Source: Ruminococcus sp. | GTDB lineage: Bacteria > Bacillota > Clostridia > Oscillospirales > Ruminococcaceae | Assembly: GCA_003446315.1 (NCBI GenBank) | Contig: DMBA01000222.1 | Location: 1-15,329, forward strand | Reading direction: 5' to 3' | DNA: 15,329 bases | In this document: one piece after another, positions 7,356 to 14,331 of the stretch | Layout: each line of letters opens with the position of its first letter | Numbering within the stretch: the first letter of the stretch is position 1 | Program-made: the position numbers and the translations under genes | Notes under the pieces: generated by a model | Told to the model about the DNA's origin: nothing | Databases searched by the model: none | The model's input: only the letters and a program-made list of their open reading frames with translations

Positions 7356-8651
7356 ATGCTTACGCCCAATTTGACTGTATCTCCGGAAGGACATCTTTGC
7401 ATCGGCGGTGCGGATACCGTTCAGCTCGCAAAGACCCACGGTACACCGCTTTATGTGCTCGATGAGCAGATGATCCGGGAGAATTGCCGCGGCTTTGCCT
7501 CTGTGATCGCTGCGGAATACGGCGGCAGAGGATTGATCTGCTATGCCAGCAAGGCACTTTCCTGCAAGGAGCTTTACCGCATTGTGGATTCGGAAGGCTT
7601 TGGTGCAGATGTCATCTCCGGCGGCGAACTCTATACGGCGCTGCAAGCCGGCATGCCCGCTGAAAAGATCGTGATGCACGGCAACAGCAAGTCGGATACA
7701 GAGCTGCAAATGGCTGTGACCCACGGAGTCGGCAGGATCGTCGCAGACCATCTGCCGGAATTGGAACGCCTGAACCGGATCGCAGGTGCATCCGGCAAAA
7801 AGGTCAGGGTGATGCTGCGCGTGAAGCCCGGTGTCGATGCCCATACACATGATTTTGTCCGCACCGGTCAGATCGACAGCAAATTTGGTTTTGCGCTGGA
7901 GACAGGCGAGGCATTGGAAGCGGTCAAGGCTGCATCTGCATATCCGAATCTGGAACTTGTCGGTCTGCACTGCCATATCGGCTCGCAGATCTTTGAAACG
8001 GAGCCGTTTGCAGAGGCTGCCCGCGTCATGATCGCATTTATGCAGAAGGTGCGTGCGGAGCTGAATCTGACGCTGCCGGAGCTGAATCTCGGCGGCGGCC
8101 CCGGCATCAAGTATACCGAGCAGGATGATCCGAAGCCGTTCGGCGAGATCGTGCGCTCGATCCTTGCAGCCGTCAGAGAAGCCTGCGCTGCTGCTGCTTA
8201 TCCGGAGCCGTTTATTTTGTTTGAGCCGGGTCGCTCGATCGTCGGCGGCGCGGGAATCACGCTTTATACCGTCATGGCGAAGAAGGTGATCCCGAATATC
8301 CGGACATATGTGCTGGTGGACGGCGGCATGTGCGATAATCCGCGTTATGCGCTTTATCACTCCGAATATGAGGCATTGCTCGCCAACAAAGCCGGTCAGC
8401 CGAGAAGCGAAACTGTCACGATCGGCGGAAAGTGCTGCGAAAGCGGCGACCTGATCGGCGAAAATATGCCGCTGCAGGCTGCGGAGCCGGGAGATATCGC
8501 TGCGGTGCTCGCAACCGGCGCGTATAACTATTCCATGGCTTCCAATTATAACCGCAACCCCCGCGCTGAGATCGTGATGGTGCGGGACGGTCAGGCGCGG
8601 ACGATCGTGAAGCGCGAAACTTATGAGGATATTGTCCGAAACGATATCTGA
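7356..8651 (+). CDS. lysA: Diaminopimelate decarboxylase LysA
   Basis: This 431-aa PLP-dependent fold-III decarboxylase converts meso-2,6-diaminopimelate to L-lysine, the last step of lysine synthesis. The PLP lysine is in CYASKA (Lys66). Other family motifs are HCHIGSQ (205-211), GGGPGI (246-251), EPGRS (290-294, phosphate binding), VDGGMCDNPRYALY, CCESGD (360-365, with the active-site Cys and Asp contributed across the dimer) and the final ATGAYNYSMASNYNRNPR. Length is usual. There are two ATGs nine bases apart; the second is chosen because AAAGG (7342-7346) has proper spacing to it and directly abuts the first. It is the last gene of the operon, since a strong terminator follows 16 nt after the stop. 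Placement with a PBP fits cell-wall and lysine metabolism sharing meso-DAP. Confidence 0.97.
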   Translation: MLTPNLTVSPEGHLCIGGADTVQLAKTHGTPLYVLDEQMIRENCRGFASVIAAEYGGRGLICYASKALSCKELYRIVDSEGFGADVISGGELYTALQAGMPAEKIVMHGNSKSDTELQMAVTHGVGRIVADHLPELERLNRIAGASGKKVRVMLRVKPGVDAHTHDFVRTGQIDSKFGFALETGEALEAVKAASAYPNLELVGLHCHIGSQIFETEPFAEAARVMIAFMQKVRAELNLTLPELNLGGGPGIKYTEQDDPKPFGEIVRSILAAVREACAAAAYPEPFILFEPGRSIVGGAGITLYTVMAKKVIPNIRTYVLVDGGMCDNPRYALYHSEYEALLANKAGQPRSETVTIGGKCCESGDLIGENMPLQAAEPGDIAAVLATGAYNYSMASNYNRNPRAEIVMVRDGQARTIVKRETYEDIVRNDI

Positions 8652-8667
8652 TTTCCGCAATCATGTC

Positions 8668-8717
8668 ACTTCCTCTGTATGCCGTTTGGTATTCATCGGT
8701 GTGCAGAGGAAGTTTTT
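8668..8717 (+). terminator. Strong terminator after lysA, directly abutting the next gene's RBS
   Basis: A 17-bp stem (ACTTCCTCTGTATGCCG with CGGTGTGCAGAGGAAGT, three G-U wobbles, arms 8668-8684 and 8697-8713) with a 12-nt loop is followed by TTTTT. The ribosome binding site AGGAG of the RluA-family gene starts only four bases after the U tract. That leaves no room for a promoter after the terminator and makes read-through or attenuation control possible. Confidence 0.9.
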
Positions 8718-8732
8718 GTCAGGAGAATGGCT

Positions 8733-9695
8733 ATGCATACTTTTCAGATCGGCGCGAATGATGCCGGACAGCGTGCGGATAAGTTTCTGGTGAAAGCATG
8801 CCCGCATCTGCCGAAATCGCTGCTCTATAAAACCTTTCGCAAAAAAGATATAAAATGCAACGGAAAACGCATCCCGGCTGAGACATTTTTGCAGGAAGGC
8901 GATGTGCTTACCGTTTATTTGCCCGATGATTGCTTTGCAGGCGCTCCGCCGAAAACAAAGCCTGCTGTCATGCTGCCGGAGCCGGATGTGTTCTATGAAG
9001 ATGCGCAGATCGCCGTGCTGCGAAAGCCGGTGAATCTGCCGGTGCATGCGGATGACCGCGGTTCATCGGATACCCTGCAAGGACGTTTTTTGCAGTATCT
9101 TGCGAAGTCCGGCGCTTACCGTCCGGAAGCGGAACAGAGTTTTACGCCGGCTCTTTGCAACCGTCTTGACCGCAATACAGAAGGGTTTGTGATTGGTGCA
9201 AAGACTGCTTCCGCGCTCCGTACCGTGAATGAACTGATCCGGAACGGATGCGTGAAAAAACAGTATCTATGTATTGTTTGCGGCATGCCGCCGAAGAAGC
9301 ATGATCTTGTGACTGCATATCATCTGCGGGAGCCGGGAAAAAAGGCGGTTATCTCGAATCTGCCGAAAAACGGATTCCGGGAGATCCGCACGGAATATGA
9401 AGTCTTGCAAAAACGAAACGATCTTGCGCTTTTACTTGTGACGCTTCATACCGGCAGAACGCATCAGATCCGTGCACAGATGGCTGCACTCGGCTGTCCG
9501 CTGCTTGGAGATGCAAAGTATGGCAATGCGGAAAAGAACCATCGGTATCATGTGCCGTATCAATTGCTGGCTGCTTGCCGGCTTTTGCTGGAAGGGAATC
9601 CGGATGTGCTGGAAGCGGCTGGAAAACAGTTTGCTTATGTGCCGGATTTCTGTGGAGAATATGGCTTTGATGTGCCGCAAGATCATACCAAATAA
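8733..9695 (+). CDS. RluA-family 23S rRNA/tRNA pseudouridine synthase
   Basis: This 320-aa enzyme isomerises uridine to pseudouridine in RNA. An S4-like RNA-binding domain (about 10-65: RADKFLVKACPHLPKSLLYKTFRKKDI) precedes the catalytic domain. The catalytic aspartate is Asp146 in the conserved NRLDRNTEG. Further RluA motifs are KQYLCIVCG, the block LLLVTLHTGRTHQIRAQMA and GCPLLGDAKYGN. Length and layout match the RluC/RluD/YlyB group; the exact target uridine cannot be read. ATG at 8733 is preferred over ATG at 8727 because AGGAG ends seven bases before it and only one base before the earlier one. No promoter is seen between it and lysA, so it probably depends on terminator read-through or on a promoter inside lysA. 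It is convergent with the dockerin gene. Confidence 0.94.
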   Translation: MHTFQIGANDAGQRADKFLVKACPHLPKSLLYKTFRKKDIKCNGKRIPAETFLQEGDVLTVYLPDDCFAGAPPKTKPAVMLPEPDVFYEDAQIAVLRKPVNLPVHADDRGSSDTLQGRFLQYLAKSGAYRPEAEQSFTPALCNRLDRNTEGFVIGAKTASALRTVNELIRNGCVKKQYLCIVCGMPPKKHDLVTAYHLREPGKKAVISNLPKNGFREIRTEYEVLQKRNDLALLLVTLHTGRTHQIRAQMAALGCPLLGDAKYGNAEKNHRYHVPYQLLAACRLLLEGNPDVLEAAGKQFAYVPDFCGEYGFDVPQDHTK

Positions 9696-9705
9696 TAGAA
9701 TATGC

Positions 9706-9751
9706 AAAGCGCCGCAGCATCCGGGAAACCATCCGGAAACTGCGGCGCTTT
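9706..9751. terminator. Bidirectional terminator between convergent genes
   Basis: A perfect 12-bp GC-rich stem AAAGCGCCGCAG / CTGCGGCGCTTT (9706-9717, 9740-9751) separates the stop of the RluA-family gene (9695) from that of the dockerin gene (9758). The AAA/TTT ends of the arms supply a short U run in both directions, so it can serve both transcripts. Confidence 0.85.
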
Positions 9752-9757
9752 CTTGCA

Positions 9758-11869
9758 TTATGCTGCAAACAGGCGCTGTTTGAGCAGAGAAAGATCCGTG
9801 ACATTGAGTTTGCCGTCTGCGTTCAGATCGGCAGCCTGCCAATTGGTCATGGCGGTATCAGCGCCGATCAGCCATTTTTGCAGCATGACTGCATCTGCAA
9901 TGCTGCAAGTACCGTCGGCATTGCAATCACCGATGACCGCGCCTTCCGGAATGAACCGGAGATCATATTTGCCGGCGAGCGTTTCGGCATAGCTGCCGGG
10001 GGTTCCGGTGACTGCCTTGAGATTTGTCAGCGAATTGATGACACTTTTGCTGATCTCAGTCACATTTGCATCCGGAGCAAGCACGGCAGTTGCACGCGCA
10101 TAACGGAAATCTGAGGGGAGTGCAGGGATGCTGCCGCTTTCGGCTGCGGAAAGATACAGCGTGGTGCCGTTTTCTGTCTGCATGAGCTTCCATGCGGCTG
10201 TGTCATCGCCGCCTTCAGCAAGCAGAATCGCCGGATCGTCCGTCAGGGGACGAAACGCAAATCGCATATATTCTGTTCCGTCAGATGCCGTTGCAGCCTG
10301 ATGCGCCGTCACATAAGCATGCACAGGCGAGTTTTCCGGTGCAGCCACAATGACCGGAAGCTGGGCATACAAATCGCCGTCCAGCGTTTCGCCGAAATCA
10401 TCCTCTCCGACATCTTCGATTTCGCAGTTGCTGCGCACGATCAGGATGGATTGTCCTGCATCCGCAAAAGCGCCGTAACCGATTTTTTGGAGCGATGCAG
10501 GCAGATCGACCGGCGATGTGAACCGGCAATTCAAAAATGCTTTTTTGCCGATCTCCAGCAAGCTCTCCGGAAATGCAGCGCTGCTCACCGACCCGCAGTT
10601 ATAAAATGCAAAATCTGCGATGGTTTCCACGCCTTCCGGAATGCGGACTGCTTTCGGTACATTGCTGTACCAACTGGTGGTGTAAGAGGTTTTTTCGTTG
10701 ATGGATACGGCAGAGATCAGCGTTTTCATGTCCTTTGAATAGAGCATGCCGTCCTGAAAAGCAAAATACGGATTCGCAGGGTCAATATGCAGATCCAGCA
10801 CATCGCAGTTTGCAAATGCGATCGCACCGATCTCCGATACGGATGCGGGCAAATAGACATCGGTCAGGCGATCCATGCCGTAAAATGCGGATTGTCCGAT
10901 CGTTTGCACCGAATCCGGGATCGTCACGGAAGTGATCGGCGTGGACAAAAAGGAATCTGCCGTCCGGAAAATGCTGTCACCGAGCGCTGTCACGGGTAAG
11001 CCGTCACATTCGGCAGGCACATCCACTTCCGTTTCAAAGCCGATGTATTCCCTGAGTTCAGCCGTCCCGGTGTCTGTGTGTTTGGTATACAGGAATGGGA
11101 AATGATAGGCAGTCATGGAATGTCCGCGCGGCGCTTTTCCGGAATAGCCGCAGTCCACGATATAATAATTGCCCTGAGAATCCTGCACAACATTATTGCG
11201 GTGACCGGAGCCTGCACCCGGTTCATTGGCGGCGTTGCGGGTGCGTGACCGGAAACCGAGCTTTCTGCACATATAATTGACGGTATCGGTGCTTGCCCAG
11301 CAGTCGCCGCCCTCTCCGGTCACAATCATCGAAACCATGTCGGAATGATAGGGCGAATAATCATAGCTGCATATGAAATCGCAGATACAGCTTAATTTTT
11401 CCTGATCTGTCATTTCTGCGTTGATGTGTGCATCCAGATAGGCATCTGCGGTTTGTTCTGCATAGAAATCTGCATAATCCTGCACATGGATCAAATACTG
11501 ATACAGCGTGCCGTCCGCGTTGACATTGACCGTATAATCACCGGGATAATAGCGTTCACGGGTACCGACACCGATCACCACGGTTGTCATGGTTTTCGGC
11601 GTGACCACACCGGATGCATCCACCTGAATATAGCTGCTGCTTGTGGAATAGCGAATGTTCTGGTAATCGCCTTCCAGTGTGATCTGATAAGACTGCGGCA
11701 TGGTATCGGGCATTGAAAGATATGACGCATAGTCTTCCGAGAGAAAATAAAGCGATGCTTCTCCTGCATATTCTGTTTCCGCGGCAGAGACAGTCTGCGG
11801 CATCCAGAGACTGCTGAGCAATACACTTGCGGCGATCCATGCGGATCGGGTCGGATGGAATCGTTTCAT
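9758..11869 (-). CDS. Secreted dockerin protein with transglutaminase-like and LRR domains
   Basis: A 703-aa secreted modular protein. A Sec signal peptide (1-29, cleavage after VSA) is followed by an Ig-like region (about 57-128: SGVVTPKTMTTVVIGVG), a transglutaminase-like papain fold (about 140-260) with the triad Cys190 (GGDCWA), His223 (GSGHRNN) and Asp239 (YYIVDCGY), then BspA-type LRR_5 repeats (about 285-480: VTIPDSVQTIGQSAFYGM, VRIPEGVETIADFAFYNC and DLPASLQKIGYGAFADA). A spacer region precedes a type I dockerin (647-703). Its two F-hand loops carry ligands at positions 1, 3, 5 and 12 (Asp648-Asn650-Asp652-Asp659; Asp681-Asn683-Asp685-Asp692). The dockerin implies docking to a cohesin on a cellulosome scaffoldin or the cell surface. 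Whether the triad acts as protease, amidase or transglutaminase is not readable. AAGGGGG upstream of ATG supports the start. Confidence 0.94.
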   Translation of the reverse strand: MKRFHPTRSAWIAASVLLSSLWMPQTVSAAETEYAGEASLYFLSEDYASYLSMPDTMPQSYQITLEGDYQNIRYSTSSSYIQVDASGVVTPKTMTTVVIGVGTRERYYPGDYTVNVNADGTLYQYLIHVQDYADFYAEQTADAYLDAHINAEMTDQEKLSCICDFICSYDYSPYHSDMVSMIVTGEGGDCWASTDTVNYMCRKLGFRSRTRNAANEPGAGSGHRNNVVQDSQGNYYIVDCGYSGKAPRGHSMTAYHFPFLYTKHTDTGTAELREYIGFETEVDVPAECDGLPVTALGDSIFRTADSFLSTPITSVTIPDSVQTIGQSAFYGMDRLTDVYLPASVSEIGAIAFANCDVLDLHIDPANPYFAFQDGMLYSKDMKTLISAVSINEKTSYTTSWYSNVPKAVRIPEGVETIADFAFYNCGSVSSAAFPESLLEIGKKAFLNCRFTSPVDLPASLQKIGYGAFADAGQSILIVRSNCEIEDVGEDDFGETLDGDLYAQLPVIVAAPENSPVHAYVTAHQAATASDGTEYMRFAFRPLTDDPAILLAEGGDDTAAWKLMQTENGTTLYLSAAESGSIPALPSDFRYARATAVLAPDANVTEISKSVINSLTNLKAVTGTPGSYAETLAGKYDLRFIPEGAVIGDCNADGTCSIADAVMLQKWLIGADTAMTNWQAADLNADGKLNVTDLSLLKQRLFAA

Positions 11870-11918
11870 GAAATAACCCCCTTATACATAACAAAACGGA
11901 ATGACGGATCCTGTATCT

Positions 11919-11947
11919 ATTTTATCACAAAACGGAAAATCAGTCAA
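11919..11947 (-). promoter_or_regulatory. Sigma-A promoter of the dockerin gene
   Basis: On the minus strand TTGACT (11942-11947) and TAAAAT (11919-11924) are 17 bp apart. The predicted start near 11912 gives a leader of about 43 nt. The 119 bp between this promoter and the zur promoter (11948-12066) hold no gene; I see only A/T-rich sequence and a weak GTCTG/CAGAC inverted repeat. Confidence 0.82.
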
Positions 11948-12066
11948 CTATATATGAAAATATTGTGGAAAATGCATATGTATTTCTCGGCGTTTTGTCC
12001 ATTCTGTCACCGGGATCTGTCTGATCTTGCGTAAAAACAGACAATCGTGCAAATAGAGTGACACAC

Positions 12067-12095
12067 TTGACAAATCATGGGGAATATGCTATAAT
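12067..12095 (+). promoter_or_regulatory. Consensus promoter of the zur-znuACB operon
   Basis: Both boxes are perfect: TTGACA (12067-12072) and TATAAT (12090-12095), with a 17-bp spacer. Transcription should start near 12102. A full-consensus promoter normally needs a repressor to be useful, which fits the palindrome immediately downstream. Confidence 0.92.
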
Positions 12096-12101
12096 AAATC
12101 G

Positions 12102-12124
12102 AAAATGAAATTCGGTTTCAATTT
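12102..12124. promoter_or_regulatory. Imperfect palindrome at the zur start site, candidate Zur operator
   Basis: TGAAA (12106-12110) and TTTCA (12116-12120) flank the centre TTCGG. Adding the flanking A and T runs gives 8 of 9 matching positions per arm over 23 bp. It sits at about +1 to +23, ahead of the ribosome binding site. It differs from the Bacillus Zur box (TCGTAAT-N-ATTACGA), so assignment to Zur rests on position and symmetry only. Confidence 0.5.
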
Positions 12125-12142
12125 TTGAAGGGAGTATGCGAA

Positions 12143-12592
12143 ATGCAGAGAAAAGGCGGTTATCAGACCAAACAAAAAACGCAGATTCTCGCTTATTTGC
12201 AGGAGAATCGCGCAAAGCATATGACAGCGGCAGAACTGCTGCATCTGCTGACGGAAAACGGCACACCCATCGGTGCAGCAACGGTTTATCGGCAGCTTGA
12301 ACGGCTCGAAGCGGACGGCTTGGTGCGGCGTTATGCACTGGATGACCGCGGAAGTGCCTGCTGGCAGTATGTCGATGAAAATCAGGACTGCTGCAGCCAT
12401 TTTCATTTGAAATGCACCGTCTGCGGCACACTGTTTCATCTGGACTGCAATCATTTGCAGGAGATCGCTTCGCATGTGGAACATGACCACGGTTTCCGCA
12501 TCGACCCTTCCCGCACGGTTTTTTACGGGATCTGTGAACAGTGCAGCAAGCAAACAGCACCGGATGCGCAGGATGCATCACGAAAGGATTGA
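12143..12592 (+). CDS. zur: Fur-family metalloregulator, probably Zur
   Basis: This 149-aa Fur-superfamily repressor has an N-terminal winged-helix domain (about 8-68) with the recognition-helix phrase IGAATVYRQLERLEADGLV, and a C-terminal dimerisation domain. The structural zinc site is two CxxC pairs, Cys91/Cys94 (KCTVCG) and Cys131/Cys134 (CEQC). Regulatory metal ligands are likely among His86 and His88 (HFH), His99 and the His-rich HVEHDHGF (111-118). The H-F-H pair occurs in PerR as well as Fur and Zur, so the metal is inferred from the neighbours: znuA starts 6 nt downstream and znuC and znuB follow. GGGAG eight bases before ATG 12143 decides the start over an upstream in-frame TTG. It likely represses its own operon when zinc is plentiful. 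Confidence 0.9.
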   Translation: MQRKGGYQTKQKTQILAYLQENRAKHMTAAELLHLLTENGTPIGAATVYRQLERLEADGLVRRYALDDRGSACWQYVDENQDCCSHFHLKCTVCGTLFHLDCNHLQEIASHVEHDHGFRIDPSRTVFYGICEQCSKQTAPDAQDASRKD

Positions 12593-12598
12593 ACACGC

Positions 12599-13558
12599 AT
12601 GAATCGGAACCATTTATTTGCAGTTATTGCGGCGGTTGTGACGGCGGCGATGCCCCTGACCGCCTGCGGAAACGGCAGCGCTGAAAAAAATGACCTTACC
12701 ATTGTGACGACGGTCTATGCAACATATGATTTTGCAAAGCAATTGACCGGCGAATTTGACGGCACAACAGATTGCTGCATGCTGCTGACACCCGGCGGGG
12801 AAAGTCATTCTTATGAACCGTCACCGGCAGATGTGGCGAAGATCCAGAGCTGCGATTTGTTTGTGTATATCGGCGGCGCTTCCGAGCAATGGGCAGAAAA
12901 ACTGATCGAAACATCCCGCAAGGACAAGCCGAATCTGCGCATGTTTGATTATGTGGATCTGCTGGATGAGGAACACAAAGAGGGCATGGAAGCAGAGGAA
13001 GAACCGGATCTTTCGCATGGCGATGATACGGAAACAGATGAGCATATCTGGACTGCTCCGCTGAATGCCGATCAGATGGCATTGGCGATCCATGACAAGC
13101 TGAATGAAATTGTGCCCGATGAGAAGGCGCATTGTGATGCTGCTTTCGACCGTCTCCATTCGGATTTGCTCGACCTTGATGCACAGGCGCAGGAGATCCG
13201 CGATTCTGCACAGAAAAACACGCTCGTTTTTGCCGATCGCTTCCCGTTCCGCTATCTGACGGATGCTTACGGCTGGGATTATTATGCCGCATTCGCCGGA
13301 TGCAGCAGCGATACCGATGCATCGGCTGCAACGCTCTCTTTCCTGATCTCCAAGGTGAAAGAGGAACAGATCGGCACGGTGTTTTATCTGGAGAATTCTT
13401 CGCAGAAGATCTCTGATGCGGTTTGTGCTGCGACCGGTGCAGAGGCGGTCATGATGCATTCGCTGAATAATGTTTCCACAGAGGAATTCCAGTCAAATGT
13501 GCATTATCAGGATCTGATGCAGCAGAATCTGGATGCGATTCGGGAGGCGCTGAGCTGA
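12599..13558 (+). CDS. znuA: Zinc ABC transporter substrate-binding lipoprotein ZnuA
   Basis: This 319-aa cluster A-I solute-binding protein captures Zn(II) (possibly Mn(II)) outside the membrane for ZnuBC. The signal peptide ends in the lipobox LTAC (Cys23). Metal-ligand candidates are His70 in GGESHSYEPSP and His149 in DEHIWTAP. The two are separated by an acidic loop (about 121-148) with few histidines, shorter than the His-rich loop of enterobacterial ZnuA. The third canonical His (HxAFxY in most relatives) aligns with Arg214 in FADRFPFRYL, a form I recall from a clostridial subgroup, so the site may use Asp213 or another acidic residue. The C-terminal lobe has GCSSDTDASAATLSFLI and YLENSSQKISDAVC. 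RBS AAAGGA lies ten bases upstream. The stop shares one base with the znuC start (TGATG). Confidence 0.94.
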   Translation: MNRNHLFAVIAAVVTAAMPLTACGNGSAEKNDLTIVTTVYATYDFAKQLTGEFDGTTDCCMLLTPGGESHSYEPSPADVAKIQSCDLFVYIGGASEQWAEKLIETSRKDKPNLRMFDYVDLLDEEHKEGMEAEEEPDLSHGDDTETDEHIWTAPLNADQMALAIHDKLNEIVPDEKAHCDAAFDRLHSDLLDLDAQAQEIRDSAQKNTLVFADRFPFRYLTDAYGWDYYAAFAGCSSDTDASAATLSFLISKVKEEQIGTVFYLENSSQKISDAVCAATGAEAVMMHSLNNVSTEEFQSNVHYQDLMQQNLDAIREALS

Positions 13559-14331
13559 TGGCTTATATTACATGCGAAGACCTTACATTGCGCTATGATG
13601 CGCTGATCGTACAGGAGCATCTGTCATTTTCGGTGGAAAAAGGCGATTATCTTTGCATTGTCGGGGAGAACGGTTCCGGCAAAAGTACGCTGATGAAATG
13701 CTTGCTTGGTCTGAAACAGGCGGATGCCGGCACGCTGCGCTTCGGGGACGGTCTGAAACGAAATGAGATCGGTTATCTGCCGCAGCAAAGCCAGATCCAG
13801 CGGAGTTTTCCGGCATCGGTGCGGGAAGTGGTGCTTTCAGGCTGCCTGAACAGCCGCATGATCCATCCGTTTTATACAAAAGCGGATAAGGCGCGGGCGC
13901 AGGAGCAAATGGAGTGTCTCAATATTGTCCCGCTTGCCGATCGCTGTTATCGGGAGCTTTCGGGCGGTCAGCAGCAGAGAGTGCTGCTTGCAAGAGCACT
14001 CTGCGCAACCAAAAAACTGCTTCTGCTCGATGAACCGCTGACCGGTCTGGATCCGCTGGTTGCAACCGAGCTTTACAGCATTCTGGAGCATATCCATGAT
14101 GCGCACGGCATTACCATTATTATGGTCACACACGATGTGGAATGTGCGGTACGGCATGCGAAAACCATTTTGCATATCGGAAAACAGCAGAGCTTTTTCG
14201 GAAGCTGTGCCGATTATGAGAAAAGTGCCATCGGACAGCGTTTTCTCGGTGAAGCGGCGGCACCGGAACAGTGTGCAAACTGTCATCCGGAACACCATAC
14301 GGAGAAAGAGGGGGGGCATTCGCATGCATGA
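13558..14331 (+). CDS. znuC: Zinc ABC transporter ATPase ZnuC with His/Cys-rich tail
   Basis: This 257-aa ATP-binding subunit powers zinc import through ZnuB. All ABC motifs are intact: Walker A GENGSGKST (36-44), Q-loop LPQQ (74-77), signature LSGGQ (134-138), Walker B LLLLDEP (154-160) with catalytic Glu159, the D-loop and H-loop His192 (VTHD). The core ends near residue 230. The last 25 or so residues form a tail with CxxCHxxHH (Cys239, Cys242, His243, His246, His247) and HSH (His254, His256), which looks metal-binding. His-rich segments are known in zinc transport proteins, but on this subunit the feature is less usual. GGGAGG upstream supports the ATG, which overlaps the znuA stop by one base. 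The tail codons overlap the znuB start by 8 nt. Confidence 0.95.
   Translation: MAYITCEDLTLRYDALIVQEHLSFSVEKGDYLCIVGENGSGKSTLMKCLLGLKQADAGTLRFGDGLKRNEIGYLPQQSQIQRSFPASVREVVLSGCLNSRMIHPFYTKADKARAQEQMECLNIVPLADRCYRELSGGQQQRVLLARALCATKKLLLLDEPLTGLDPLVATELYSILEHIHDAHGITIIMVTHDVECAVRHAKTILHIGKQQSFFGSCADYEKSAIGQRFLGEAAAPEQCANCHPEHHTEKEGGHSHA

Noticed and set aside
14060..14323. Upstream extension of the znuB frame
   Set aside because: It overlaps the znuC coding region out of frame. A clear ribosome binding site and the family's normal length place the start at 14324.
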